A stretch of DNA of 64,000 nt from Clostridium aquiflavi (GCF_031344075.1 NZ_JAVJAN010000004.1:56519-120518); one strand, 5' to 3'; shown: positions 8,830 to 17,892, numbered from the stretch's first letter. Numbers and translations are program-made. The notes: generated from the letters alone by a model not told the origin.

Positions 8830-8858
8830 TTGCATAAATGGAAATATAGGAATATAAT
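8830..8858 (+). promoter_or_regulatory. Promoter of the metal-resistance operon
   Basis: TTGCAT (8830-8835) and TATAAT (8853-8858) with a 17-bp spacer. The operator-like repeats at 8867-8891 cover the predicted start site. Confidence 0.7.
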
Positions 8859-8866
8859 ATAAAAAA

Positions 8867-8891
8867 ACATATGAATGATTAAACATATGAA
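8867..8891. promoter_or_regulatory. ArsR/SmtB-type operator-like repeat
   Basis: ACATATGAA occurs twice (8867-8875 and 8883-8891). The internal ATATG / CATAT arms form an inverted repeat, like the operators of CadC/SmtB repressors. It lies between the promoter and the repressor gene, as expected for autoregulation released by metal. Confidence 0.5.
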
Positions 8892-8913
8892 CAAGTGAAC
8901 GGAGGAATCGATT

Positions 8914-9279
8914 ATGAATAACGAAAGTAATTTTGTAGAAAGCTGTAAATGTAATATTATACATGAAGATACAGTAATGAAGGTAAAAGACTCATTACCA
9001 CAAGAAGAAACATTATATGATTTAGCGGAATTCTTTAAGGTTTTTGGAGATTCTACAAGAATTAAAATAATATGTGCATTATTTGAATCGGAATTGTGTG
9101 TTTGTGATATGGCAGCTCTTTTAGGAATGACTCAATCAGCCATATCTCATCAATTAAGAACATTAAAATCAGCTAGATTAGTTAAATTTAGAAGAGAAGG
9201 AAAAGTAATTTATTATTCATTAGATGATGAACATATAAAACATATATTTGACGAAGGATTTAAACATATTACTGAATAA
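8914..9279 (+). CDS. cadC: ArsR/SmtB-family metal-sensing repressor (CadC-like)
   Basis: 121 residues with a winged-helix ArsR domain (FKVFGDSTRIKIICAL, then the recognition helix MTQSAISHQLRTLKSA). The ELCVCD motif in the first helix, together with cysteines near the N-terminus (SCKCN), corresponds to the alpha3N Cys4 site that binds cadmium or lead in CadC. The C-terminal D..H..H pattern resembles the alpha5 zinc site. It would repress itself and the downstream ATPase until metal binds. ATG 8914 follows CGGAGGAA. The ATPase gene begins 17 bases after its stop, so the two form an operon. Confidence 0.88.
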   Translation: MNNESNFVESCKCNIIHEDTVMKVKDSLPQEETLYDLAEFFKVFGDSTRIKIICALFESELCVCDMAALLGMTQSAISHQLRTLKSARLVKFRREGKVIYYSLDDEHIKHIFDEGFKHITE

Positions 9280-9296
9280 GGGGGATTAGATTAATT

Positions 9297-11564
9297 ATGG
9301 AAAATGAACTTAAACTTTTACTTAAAGGTTTGGATTGTGCTAATTGTGCTAACAAAATTGAAAGAAAAGTCAATGATATAGAAGAGGTTATTGAAGCTAA
9401 TATGAATTTTTCTTTAGGAAAATTAACTGTTAAATTGCATGAAAATAAGGATAAAGATAAAGTTTTTAATGTTATTAAAGATATAATTAATAAATTAGAA
9501 CCAGATGTAATTGTAATTCATCAAAAAAATAATTTTAATAATAATTTAAATATAAAAAAATTAGATTATGGTGAAAAATGTAATAAATCTTGTTGTAGTC
9601 ATGATCATTATTCAGCTCATAATCATATTGCTAAGCAAATACATTCTCATGATAATGAGCATAATCATATTGAAAATATCTCACATAGTCACGAATTAAA
9701 TGAGAAGACAGGCTTCTTTAATAAAAAGAATTTTTTTTATGAAAATCAAATATTTATAATAGGATTAATTTTATATTTAATTGCTATTTTGTTTAAAGAA
9801 AATAGTTATTTAGACATTTCTATATTTGTTCTTAGTTATATTTTAATTGGTGGTGATGTATTAAAAACTGCTTTTAAAAATATTTTAAGAGGTGAAATTT
9901 TTGATGAAAATTTCTTGATGACTATAGCAACAGTAGGGGCATTAGCAATAGGTGAATATCCAGAAGCTGTTGGAGTTATGATGTTTTATAAGATAGGGGA
10001 ATTATTTCAAGGATATGCAGTCAATAAATCAAGAAAATCTATAACATCACTTATGAATATACGTCCAGAGTATGCAAATATAATTACTGAACATGGAGAA
10101 AAAAGGGTATCTCCAGAGGAAGTTAAAATTAATGATTTTATAGTTATAAAACCTGGAGAAAGGATACCTCTTGATGGTATAGTAACAGACGGAAAAGGAA
10201 GTATAGATACATCAGCATTAACAGGGGAATCACTTCCTAGAGAAGTCAATATAGGTGATGAATTATTATCAGGAAGCATAAACTTAAGTTCAGTTATAAA
10301 ATTAAAAGTCACTAAAATTTTTAGTGAATCAACAGTGTCTAAAATATTAAACTTAGTAGAAAATTCAAGTAGTAAAAAAGCTAAGACAGAGAAGTTTATT
10401 ACTAAATTTTCAAGACTATATACTCCAATAGTAGTGTTTTTAGCAATAGCTGTTGCGATAATTCCTCCAATTATAATTCCAGGGCAAGTATTTTCAGATT
10501 GGATATATAGAGCATTAATCTTTTTAGTAATATCATGTCCATGTGCACTAGTAATTTCTGTTCCATTAGGACTTTTTGCAGGAATTGGAGGGGCATCTAA
10601 AAAGGGGATTTTAATAAAGGGTGGAAACTATATTGAAGTTTTAAAAAATGTTGAAACTATTGTATTTGATAAAACAGGAACTTTAACAAAAGGAGTATTT
10701 AAAGTTACAGAAATTAATTCAATAGACATGAATAAAGAAGACTTTTTAAGAATTGTGGCTTTAGGTGAAAGTTTTTCTAATCATCCAATTGCTCAATCAA
10801 TAGTAAAAGAATTTAAAGGTAAATTAGAAAAGAAACAGGTAGAAAATTATCAAGAATTATCTGGACACGGAGTAAAAGCTACAATTGAAGGGAAAAATGT
10901 TATATTAGGTAATTATAAGTTACTTGAAGATAATCATATTAATATAGAAAAAGTAGAAAAAACAGGAACTGTAGTATATGTTGTAATAAATAATAAATAT
11001 AGTGGGAATATAGTAATAGCAGATCAAATAAAGGAAGATTCAATTGAAGCAATCAAAAAATTAAAAATGATTGGAATAAAGAAAACGGTAATGCTTACAG
11101 GTGATAATAAGAGTGTAGCAAACAGTGTTGCAAAAAATATAGGTGTAGATCAAGTGAAGAGTGAGCTTTTACCAGGGGATAAAGTATTAGAGATTGAAAA
11201 GTTAATATCTAGTAGCACTTCAAAAGGTAAAGTAATGTTTGTTGGTGATGGAATAAATGATGCACCGGTTCTTGCAAGAGCCGATATAGGTATCGCAATG
11301 GGGGGTATAGGATCTGATGCAGCAATAGAAGCAGCAGATGTTGTTCTTATGAAAGATAACCCCTTAGCATTAGTTGATGCAATAAAAATAGCAAAGAAAA
11401 CTAATTCTATATTATGGCAAAATATAATTTTTGCTCTTGGGGTAAAGATATTTGTATTACTATTAGGTGCATTAGGAATTGCAAATATGTGGGAAGCAGT
11501 ATTTGCGGATGTAGGTGTTACTTTAATTGCTATATTAAATTCTATGAGGAGTTTAAAAAACTAA
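9297..11564 (+). CDS. cadA: Cd/Zn/Pb-exporting P1B-type ATPase
   Basis: 755 residues. The N-terminal HMA metal-binding domain has CANC (14-17). A histidine-rich linker (about residues 95-140, many H-D-H and H-x-H) comes before the membrane helices. The core has LTGES, the transport motif CPC (414-416), the phosphorylated Asp458 in DKTGTLT, NHP in the nucleotide domain and GDGIND near 650. CPC plus CadC-type neighbours indicates the ZntA/CadA class, exporting divalent soft metals across the cytoplasmic membrane; copper exporters usually have a different C-terminal helix pattern. The His-rich stretch may buffer or sense zinc. A 102-bp insertion element begins 11 bases after the stop. Confidence 0.9.
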   Translation: MENELKLLLKGLDCANCANKIERKVNDIEEVIEANMNFSLGKLTVKLHENKDKDKVFNVIKDIINKLEPDVIVIHQKNNFNNNLNIKKLDYGEKCNKSCCSHDHYSAHNHIAKQIHSHDNEHNHIENISHSHELNEKTGFFNKKNFFYENQIFIIGLILYLIAILFKENSYLDISIFVLSYILIGGDVLKTAFKNILRGEIFDENFLMTIATVGALAIGEYPEAVGVMMFYKIGELFQGYAVNKSRKSITSLMNIRPEYANIITEHGEKRVSPEEVKINDFIVIKPGERIPLDGIVTDGKGSIDTSALTGESLPREVNIGDELLSGSINLSSVIKLKVTKIFSESTVSKILNLVENSSSKKAKTEKFITKFSRLYTPIVVFLAIAVAIIPPIIIPGQVFSDWIYRALIFLVISCPCALVISVPLGLFAGIGGASKKGILIKGGNYIEVLKNVETIVFDKTGTLTKGVFKVTEINSIDMNKEDFLRIVALGESFSNHPIAQSIVKEFKGKLEKKQVENYQELSGHGVKATIEGKNVILGNYKLLEDNHINIEKVEKTGTVVYVVINNKYSGNIVIADQIKEDSIEAIKKLKMIGIKKTVMLTGDNKSVANSVAKNIGVDQVKSELLPGDKVLEIEKLISSSTSKGKVMFVGDGINDAPVLARADIGIAMGGIGSDAAIEAADVVLMKDNPLALVDAIKIAKKTNSILWQNIIFALGVKIFVLLLGALGIANMWEAVFADVGVTLIAILNSMRSLKN

Positions 11565-11574
11565 TTAAATTAAA

Positions 11575-11676
11575 GGCTCTGTTTTAAATGTGACAATACT
11601 CATTTTAGCATTCCTAAGTTCAATTACTCCGCTTACTTTGCTTATGCATATATCAACACTCTGATAAAACAGAGAC
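11575..11676. mobile_element. MITE-like element, copy 2 (intact)
   Basis: 102 bp with ends GGCTCTGTTTTA / TAAAACAGAGAC, flanked by an exact 8-bp duplication AAATTAAA (11567-11574 and 11677-11684). The right half is nearly identical to copy 1 (ACTTTGCTTATGCATATATCAA), but the left half differs (CATTTTAGCATTCCTAAGTT), so the family has at least two internal forms. It sits between cadA and its terminator. Confidence 0.82.
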
Positions 11677-11723
11677 AAATTAAAAAAAGAGTTATATTTT
11701 ATAATAAATCATAAAATAATAAT

Positions 11724-11760
11724 AAGAGCAGCTTTTAATGTAGCTGCTCTTAAATTTTTT
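11724..11760 (+). terminator. Terminator of the cad operon
   Basis: AAGAGCAGCT and AGCTGCTCTT form a 10-bp stem followed by AAATTTTTT. It lies beyond the inserted element. Confidence 0.85.
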
Positions 11761-12108
11761 GAATTTTAATTTAATACTACTATGTAAACATTTTTAATTT
11801 TTATAAAAAATAATTATTAAAGATAAGCCTAGAAAAAAATAAAATTTTATATTATGATAAAATATAGGTGATTTTTATATCAACTTATAATTTTGTTTAG
11901 ATGATAATGATTTACAGGTGTTTTAAGTATGTTGTATATGTGTTTTTAGTAAGTTATTAAAATAACATTTGTGTTATTAACTAGTATGTTAAAATAATAT
12001 TTTTCTAATACTTTAAAGTTTAGATTTTAAGATTTATTAGAATAAATAGCAATAAATTGGACTTTTAGAGAAAAGATTAAGTATAAATAAAAAATAAGGA
12101 GTAATGAT
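11761..12108. other. Leader region of rex
   Basis: About 350 AT-rich bases without a gene. A palindrome GTTATTAAAATAAC (11953-11966) followed by related GTTATTAAC and GTTAAAATAA words is visible. It does not fit the Rex consensus well enough to call an autoregulatory site. No clear -35/-10 pair was found. Confidence 0.3.
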
Positions 12109-12741
12109 ATGGATAAAAATAAGAATATATCTATGGCAGTTATAAAGAGATTGCCTAAATATCATAGGTATCTTAATGAACTTATGAAAAATGATGTAGA
12201 TAGAATATCGTCAAAGGAACTTGGAGAAAAAATAGGGTTTACAGCATCTCAAATCAGACAAGATTTGAATTGTTTTGGCGATTTTGGTCAGCAAGGATAT
12301 GGGTATAACGTTAAGGAATTATATACGCAAATTAACTCAATATTAGGATTAGATAAGGAATATAATGCTGTTTTAATTGGGGCAGGTAATATAGGGCAGG
12401 CAATAGCTAATTATACTAGATTTGATAAATTAGGAATTATGATAACAGCTATTTTTGATGCAAATCCTAAACTTATAGGCATAAAAATTAGAGATATTGA
12501 AATTAGGGATATTGATGAATTAGGAAGCTTTCTTAAGTCAGATTCAATAGATATTGGAGTTATATGTGTGCCTAAAAAAAGTGCACAAAAGGTTAGTGAT
12601 GAATTGATAAATGGAGGAATAAGAGGTATTTGGAATTTTGCACCTATAGATTTGGTTGTGCCAGAAGATGTAAAAGTTGAAAATGTTCATTTAAGTGAGA
12701 GTGTATCGACATTGATTTATCAATTACATCAGCAAAGATAG
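12109..12741 (+). CDS. rex: Redox-sensing transcriptional repressor Rex
   Basis: 210 residues. The N-terminal winged helix contains SASQ-type recognition sequence (FTASQIRQDLNCFGDFG) and the conserved GQQGYGY. A Rossmann domain with GAGNIGQA binds NAD(H), and the C-terminal dimer segment has NFAPIDL. Rex represses fermentation genes when NADH/NAD+ is low. It lies directly upstream of the crotonyl-CoA-to-butyryl-CoA operon, whose leader carries two perfect Rex operators. AAGGAG precedes ATG 12109. It is probably transcribed separately, because 348 bases with operators separate it from crt. Confidence 0.95.
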   Translation: MDKNKNISMAVIKRLPKYHRYLNELMKNDVDRISSKELGEKIGFTASQIRQDLNCFGDFGQQGYGYNVKELYTQINSILGLDKEYNAVLIGAGNIGQAIANYTRFDKLGIMITAIFDANPKLIGIKIRDIEIRDIDELGSFLKSDSIDIGVICVPKKSAQKVSDELINGGIRGIWNFAPIDLVVPEDVKVENVHLSESVSTLIYQLHQQR

Positions 12742-12865
12742 AGTGAGAATTTGAGGGGTTATATAAAAAATATGCTAATAATACAATATTTTATTGCAAA
12801 TAATAATTATAAGTATTATAATTTAAGAAAAGAAAGATATTGGTTGCATATTTTTTTGCAAGCAA

Positions 12866-12883
12866 TTGTTAATATTATAACAA
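12866..12883. promoter_or_regulatory. Rex operator 1 of the bcs operon
   Basis: TTGTTAATATTATAACAA, a near-perfect inverted repeat matching the clostridial Rex consensus. The gap between rex and crt (12742-13089) is otherwise AT-rich. It contains TTGACA at 12897-12902, but no well-spaced -10 box could be assigned. Confidence 0.8.
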
Positions 12884-12940
12884 TTGGCGACAATTGTTGA
12901 CATTATAAGACTATTACAAGCCTTTTATTTTTAAATTTAA

Positions 12941-12958
12941 TTGTTAATATTATAACAA
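12941..12958. promoter_or_regulatory. Rex operator 2 of the bcs operon
   Basis: An identical second 18-mer TTGTTAATATTATAACAA, 75 bases (about seven helical turns) after the first, followed by a half-site-like TTGTTAAGAATTG at 12977. Paired spacing on one DNA face suggests cooperative or looped binding; this is inference. Confidence 0.8.
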
Positions 12959-13089
12959 TTTTAATTTAAAAATAAATTGTTAAGAATTGTTTAGAATTAA
13001 TTTTTACCATATCTAAAACCTAAAAATACAAATTTATTTAAGTAAAAAACATAAATTTAAATATATAAGTTTAAGGGAGGATTATAAAG

Positions 13090-13872
13090 ATGGAATTAAA
13101 AAATGTAATTCTTGAAAAAGAGGATCATTTAGCAATTGTTACAATTAATAGACCAAAAGCTTTAAATGCATTAAACTCAGAAACATTAAAAGATTTAGAC
13201 TCAGTTTTAGAAAATTTAGAAAACGATAGCAATATATATGCAGTTATTTTAACTGGTGCAGGAGAAAAATCTTTTGTTGCTGGAGCAGATATATCAGAAA
13301 TGAAAGACCTTAATGAAGAACAAGGTAGAGAATTTGGAGAATTGGGAAATAAAGTATTCCTAAGATTAGAAAATTTAGACAAACCTGTAATTGCAGCTAT
13401 TTCAGGATTTGCTTTAGGTGGCGGATGTGAATTATCTATGTCATGTGATATAAGAATAGCTTCAGAAAAAGCAAAATTTGGTCAACCAGAAGCAGGTCTT
13501 GGAATAACACCTGGATTTGGTGGAACTCAAAGATTAGCTAGAATAGTAGGACTAGGAAAAGCTAAGGAAATGATTTATACATGCGATATAATCAAAGCAG
13601 AAGAAGCTTATAGAATAGGATTAGTTAATAAAGTAGTTTCATTAGAAAGTTTAATGGATGAAGCAAAAGCTATGGCTAATAAAATAATAGCAAACGCTCC
13701 AATAGCTGTTAAACTTTGTAAAGATGCAATCAATAGAGGCATGCAAGTTTCTATAGATAAAGCAGTCTTAATTGAAGCTGAAGATTTTGGAAAATGTTTT
13801 GCTTCTGAAGATCAAACAGAAGGAATGACTGCATTCTTAGAAAGAAGAGAAAAGAACTTCAAAAATAAATAA
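13090..13872 (+). CDS. crt: 3-Hydroxybutyryl-CoA dehydratase (crotonase)
   Basis: 260 residues of the crotonase fold, with the oxyanion-hole segments AGADISEM (about residues 62-69) and FALGGGCELSMSCD (about 104-117) and the second catalytic region QPEAGLGITPGFGGTQRL with its glutamates. It removes water from 3-hydroxybutyryl-CoA to give crotonyl-CoA in the cytoplasmic butyrate/butanol pathway. It is first in the order crt-bcd-etfB-etfA-hbd. GGGAGG precedes ATG 13090, and the upstream region carries two Rex sites, so expression should follow NADH/NAD+. The thiolase gene of the pathway is not in this window. Confidence 0.95.
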   Translation: MELKNVILEKEDHLAIVTINRPKALNALNSETLKDLDSVLENLENDSNIYAVILTGAGEKSFVAGADISEMKDLNEEQGREFGELGNKVFLRLENLDKPVIAAISGFALGGGCELSMSCDIRIASEKAKFGQPEAGLGITPGFGGTQRLARIVGLGKAKEMIYTCDIIKAEEAYRIGLVNKVVSLESLMDEAKAMANKIIANAPIAVKLCKDAINRGMQVSIDKAVLIEAEDFGKCFASEDQTEGMTAFLERREKNFKNK

Positions 13873-13956
13873 TATTTATAAAATAAGTTAAAAATCTATT
13901 GCAGATTTATATATATTCATCATCAATAGAGTGTAATCAATAAGGAGGGTAATTTA

Positions 13957-15096
13957 ATGAATTTCCAATTAACTAGAGAACAAGAATTAGTACAACAAAT
14001 GGTTAGAGAATTCGCTGAAAACGAAGTAAAACCAATTGCTGCTGAAGTGGATGAAACTGAAAGATTCCCAATGGAAAACGTTGAAAAAATGGGTAAAATA
14101 GGCATGATGGGTATACCATTTGCTAAAGAATTTGGAGGAGCAGGTGGAGATGTTCTTTCATATATAATGACAGTTGAAGAATTGTCAAAAGTGTGTGCAA
14201 CAACAGGAGTTATAGTTTCAGCTCATACTTCATTATGTGCATCAGTAATAAACGAACATGGTACTCCAGACCAAAAAGCAAAATACTTACCAGATCTTTG
14301 TCAAGGTAAGAAAATAGGTGCTTTCGGTTTAACTGAACCAGGTGCTGGAACAGATGCTGCTGGACAACAAACAACAGCTGTATTAGATGGAGATCACTAT
14401 GTATTAAATGGATCAAAAATCTTCATAACTAATGGTGGAGTTGCTGAAACTTTCATAATCTTCGCTATGACTGATAAGAGCCAAGGAACTAAAGGAATTT
14501 CAGCTTTCATAGTTGAAAAATCTTTCCCAGGATTCTCAATCGGTAAATTAGAAGATAAAATGGGAATCAGAGGATCTTCTACTACTGAACTTGTAATGGA
14601 AGATTGTATAGTACCAAAAGAAAACTTAATCGGTAAAGAAGGTAAAGGTTTTGGTATAGCAATGAAGACTCTTGATGGAGGAAGAATTGGTATAGCTGCT
14701 CAAGCTTTAGGTATCGCAGAAGGTGCTTTTGAAGAAGCTGTTAACTACATGAAAGAAAGAAAACAATTCAGAAGACCATTATCAGCTCAACAAGGTTTAC
14801 AATGGTATATTGCTGAAATGGACGTTAAGATAGAAGCTGCAAGACATTTAGTATATAAAGCTGCTTGCAAGAAACAAAATGGACAACCATACTCAGTAGA
14901 TGCTGCAAGAGCTAAGTTATTTGCTGCAGAAGTTGCAATGGATGTTACAACTAAAGCAGTTCAAATCTTTGGTGGATATGGTTACACTAAAGATTATCCA
15001 GTAGAAAGAATGATGAGAGATGCTAAGATAACTGAAATTTATGAAGGAACTTCAGAAGTTCAAAAAATGGTTATCGCAGGAAGCATTTTAAGATAA
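13957..15096 (+). CDS. bcd: Butyryl-CoA dehydrogenase
   Basis: 379 residues, typical length for a short-chain acyl-CoA dehydrogenase. Visible are FGLTEPGAGTDA, the FAD-binding FITNGG and IFGGYGYTKDYPVERMMRD, and the catalytic glutamate in IYEGTSE near the C-terminus. With EtfAB encoded next to it, it forms the electron-bifurcating complex that reduces crotonyl-CoA with NADH while reducing ferredoxin. AAGGAGGG precedes the ATG. Codon use here is richer in preferred codons (more AAC, ATC and TTC) than most of the window, consistent with a highly expressed gene. Confidence 0.95.
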   Translation: MNFQLTREQELVQQMVREFAENEVKPIAAEVDETERFPMENVEKMGKIGMMGIPFAKEFGGAGGDVLSYIMTVEELSKVCATTGVIVSAHTSLCASVINEHGTPDQKAKYLPDLCQGKKIGAFGLTEPGAGTDAAGQQTTAVLDGDHYVLNGSKIFITNGGVAETFIIFAMTDKSQGTKGISAFIVEKSFPGFSIGKLEDKMGIRGSSTTELVMEDCIVPKENLIGKEGKGFGIAMKTLDGGRIGIAAQALGIAEGAFEEAVNYMKERKQFRRPLSAQQGLQWYIAEMDVKIEAARHLVYKAACKKQNGQPYSVDAARAKLFAAEVAMDVTTKAVQIFGGYGYTKDYPVERMMRDAKITEIYEGTSEVQKMVIAGSILR

Positions 15097-15115
15097 TAGA
15101 GGGAGGACTTTTATA

Positions 15116-15898
15116 ATGAATATAGTAGTTTGTGTAAAACAAGTTCCAGATACTACAGCTGTAAAGATTGATCCTAAGACTGGTACATTAATAAGAGATG
15201 GTGTTCCATCAATTATGAATCCAGAAGATAAGCACGCATTAGAAGGTGCATTACAATTAAAAGAGACTTTAGGTGCAAAGGTAACTGTTATAAGCATGGG
15301 TCTTCCAATGGCTAAGGCTACATTAAGAGAAGCACTATGCATGGGAGCTGACGAAGCTATCCTATTAACAGACAGAGCATTAGGAGGAGCAGATACTTTA
15401 GCTACTTCAAAAGCATTAGCAGGAGTTATAGCTAAATTAGATTATGATCTAGTATTTGCAGGAAGACAAGCTATCGATGGAGATACTGCTCAAGTTGGAC
15501 CAGAAATAGCTGAACATTTAAACATACCTCAAGTTACTTATGTTCAAGGCGTTGAAGCTAAGAATGAAGGAACTTTATTAGTAAACAGAGCATTAGAAGA
15601 TGGATATGAAAAAATTGAAATAAAGACTCCATGTCTATTAACTGCAATTGAAGAATTAAATGAAGCAAGATATATGAATGTTGCAAACATATTCTCAACT
15701 AACGATGATCAAATCAAAGTTATGAGTGCAGATGATATAGATGTAGATAAGGCTGAATTAGGACTTAAGGGTTCACCTACAAAGGTTAAAAAGTCAATGA
15801 CTAAAGAAGTTAAGGGAGCAGGCGAAGTTGTTAACAAGCCAGCTAAAGAAGCAGTAACTTACGTTTTAGGCAAATTACAAGAAAAACACTACATCTAG
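15116..15898 (+). CDS. etfB: Electron transfer flavoprotein beta subunit (bcs operon)
   Basis: 260 residues starting MNIVVCVKQVPDT, with GGADTLATSKALA and GRQAIDGDTAQVGPE. Partner of Bcd and EtfA in the bifurcating butyryl-CoA dehydrogenase/Etf complex; in this class the beta subunit holds the bifurcating FAD. It starts 19 bases after bcd with GGGAGG upstream. It is homologous to, but clearly different from, lctB at the window start, so the two Etf pairs serve different dehydrogenases. Confidence 0.95.
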   Translation: MNIVVCVKQVPDTTAVKIDPKTGTLIRDGVPSIMNPEDKHALEGALQLKETLGAKVTVISMGLPMAKATLREALCMGADEAILLTDRALGGADTLATSKALAGVIAKLDYDLVFAGRQAIDGDTAQVGPEIAEHLNIPQVTYVQGVEAKNEGTLLVNRALEDGYEKIEIKTPCLLTAIEELNEARYMNVANIFSTNDDQIKVMSADDIDVDKAELGLKGSPTKVKKSMTKEVKGAGEVVNKPAKEAVTYVLGKLQEKHYI

Positions 15899-15920
15899 GA
15901 TAATAGGAGGGTAATTTATT

Positions 15921-16928
15921 ATGAATATAGCAGATTACAGAGGCGTTTGGGTCTTTGCAGAACAAAGAGAAGGCGAATTACAAAAAGTATCTTTAGAATT
16001 ACTTGGCGAAGGTAGAAAAATTGCTGATAAGCTAGGAGTTAAGTTAACAGCATTATTATTAGGTAATAATATTGAAAACTTATCTAAAACATTAGCAGAA
16101 CATGGTGCAGATGAAGTTTTAGTTGCAGATGACAAAAACTTAGAACACTACACTACTGATGCTTATACAAAAGTTATTTGTGATTTAGCAAATGAAAGAA
16201 AACCAGGAATATTATTTATAGGAGCTACTTTCATCGGAAGAGATTTAGGTCCTAGAGTTGCAGCTAGATTATCAACTGGATTAACTGCTGACTGTACATC
16301 ATTAGATGTTGAAGTTGAAGATGGAGCTTTATTAGCTACTAGACCAGCATTCGGTGGTAACTTAATGGCTACAATCGCTTGTCCAGAACATAGACCACAA
16401 ATGGCTACAGTAAGACCAGGAGTTTTCGGTAAAGTAAATACTGATGGAAGCAAATGTACTGTAGAAAAAGTAGAAGTTAAACTTGCTGATAGTGATGTTA
16501 GAACTAAAGTTGTAGAAATCATTAAAGCACACAAAGATGTTGTAGATATATCAGAAGCTAAAATACTTGTTGCTGGTGGTAGAGGAATGGGTTCAAAAGA
16601 AAACTTTACTTTATTACAAGAATTAGCAGAAGTTTTAGACGGAACTGTAGCTGGATCAAGAGCTGCTGTTGATAATGGTTGGTTAGAAAGAGATTACCAA
16701 GTTGGACAAACTGGTAAGACTGTAAGACCATCAATCTACATTGCTTGTGGTATTTCAGGAGCAATTCAACACGTTGCTGGTATGCAAGAATCAGATATGA
16801 TTATAGCTATCAACAAAGATGAAACTGCACCAATAATGCAAGTTGCAGATTATGCTATAGTTGGAGATGTTAAGAAGGTTTTACCTGAATTAATAGCTCA
16901 AGCTAAAGCTGTAAAGAGTGCTGAATAA
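15921..16928 (+). CDS. etfA: Electron transfer flavoprotein alpha subunit (bcs operon)
   Basis: 335 residues without the ferredoxin-like extension seen in lctC. It contains GATFIGRDLGPRVAAR, RPAFGGNLMAT, AGGRGMG and the FAD-binding VGQTGKTVRPSIYIACGISG region. Partner of EtfB and Bcd. It begins 22 bases after etfB with AGGAGGG. A perfect 16-bp hairpin separates it from hbd, which could set different amounts of the two products. Confidence 0.95.
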   Translation: MNIADYRGVWVFAEQREGELQKVSLELLGEGRKIADKLGVKLTALLLGNNIENLSKTLAEHGADEVLVADDKNLEHYTTDAYTKVICDLANERKPGILFIGATFIGRDLGPRVAARLSTGLTADCTSLDVEVEDGALLATRPAFGGNLMATIACPEHRPQMATVRPGVFGKVNTDGSKCTVEKVEVKLADSDVRTKVVEIIKAHKDVVDISEAKILVAGGRGMGSKENFTLLQELAEVLDGTVAGSRAAVDNGWLERDYQVGQTGKTVRPSIYIACGISGAIQHVAGMQESDMIIAINKDETAPIMQVADYAIVGDVKKVLPELIAQAKAVKSAE

Positions 16929-16964
16929 TTAAAATATTATAGTGTAAAATTATTATAGATTTTA

Positions 16965-17000
16965 ATCCTTCATTAAAAGATATTTCTTTTAATGAAGGAT
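16965..17000 (+). promoter_or_regulatory. Perfect 16-bp intercistronic hairpin between etfA and hbd
   Basis: ATCCTTCATTAAAAGA and TCTTTTAATGAAGGAT around a TATT loop, with no T-run after it. It is therefore more likely an mRNA stability or processing element than a full terminator. The hbd ribosome site starts about 17 bases further on. Confidence 0.7.
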
Positions 17001-17030
17001 ATTTATAAAACATTTAAGGGGGATTTATCA

Positions 17031-17879
17031 ATGAAAAAAGTTTTTGTACTTGGTGCTGGAACAATGGGTGCTGGAATAGTTCAAGCATTCGCACAACATG
17101 GTTATGAAGTAATCGTAAGAGATATAAAAGATGAATTTGTTGAAAGAGGAATAGCTGGAATCAACAAAGGTTTAACTAAGCAAGTTGCTAAAGGAAGAAT
17201 GACTGAAGAAGTTAAAGAAGAAATTCTTTCAAGAATTTCAGGAACTACTGATATGAAATTAGCTGCTGACTGCGATTTAGTAGTAGAAGCTGCTATTGAA
17301 AACATGAAAATAAAGAAAGAAATATTTGCTGAATTAGATGGAATCTGTAAGCCAGAAACAATCTTAGCATCTAACACTTCTTCTTTATCAATAACTGAAG
17401 TTGCTTCAGCAACTAAGAGAGCTGATAAAGTTATCGGAATGCATTTCTTCAACCCAGCTCCAGTAATGAAGCTTGTTGAAATTATCAGAGGAATGGCTAC
17501 TTCACAAGAAACTTTCGATGCTATAAAAGAATTAACAGTAGCAATTGAAAAGAATCCAGTAGAAGTTGCAGAAGCTCCAGGATTTGTTGTAAATAGAATA
17601 TTAATTCCAATGATCAACGAAGGAATTGGAATATTAGCAGAAGGTATAGCTTCAGTTGAAGATATAGATACAGCTATGAAATATGGCGCAAATCATCCAA
17701 TGGGACCTTTAGCATTAGGAGATCTTATCGGATTAGACGTATGTTTAGCTATCATGGATGTTTTATATAATGAAACAGGAGATACTAAATACAGAGCTCA
17801 TAGCTTATTAAGAAAATATGTAAGAGCTGGATGGTTAGGAAGAAAGACTGGAAAAGGTTTCTACGACTATTCAAGATAA
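17031..17879 (+). CDS. hbd: 3-Hydroxybutyryl-CoA dehydrogenase
   Basis: 282 residues starting MKKVFVLGAGTMGAGI (NAD(P)-binding Rossmann motif), then SNTSSLSIT, HFFNPAPVMKLVEII with the catalytic His, and NRILIPMINEG. It reduces acetoacetyl-CoA to (S)-3-hydroxybutyryl-CoA, the step before Crt. ATG 17031 follows AAGGGGG; an earlier in-frame ATG at 16992 overlaps the hairpin region and adds residues not seen in the family. Last gene of the operon; a terminator follows at 17893. Confidence 0.95.
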   Translation: MKKVFVLGAGTMGAGIVQAFAQHGYEVIVRDIKDEFVERGIAGINKGLTKQVAKGRMTEEVKEEILSRISGTTDMKLAADCDLVVEAAIENMKIKKEIFAELDGICKPETILASNTSSLSITEVASATKRADKVIGMHFFNPAPVMKLVEIIRGMATSQETFDAIKELTVAIEKNPVEVAEAPGFVVNRILIPMINEGIGILAEGIASVEDIDTAMKYGANHPMGPLALGDLIGLDVCLAIMDVLYNETGDTKYRAHSLLRKYVRAGWLGRKTGKGFYDYSR

Positions 17880-17892
17880 TATTACATTTTTG

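Noticed and set aside
11953..11966. GTTATTAAAATAAC as a Rex autoregulatory site before rex
   Set aside because: It lacks the TTGTTA / TAACAA arms seen in the bcs operators.
17102..17617. 171-codon minus-strand frame in hbd
   Set aside because: hbd is unambiguous; the antisense frame arises from its codon pattern, as do the similar frames over etfA, bcd and ligA.
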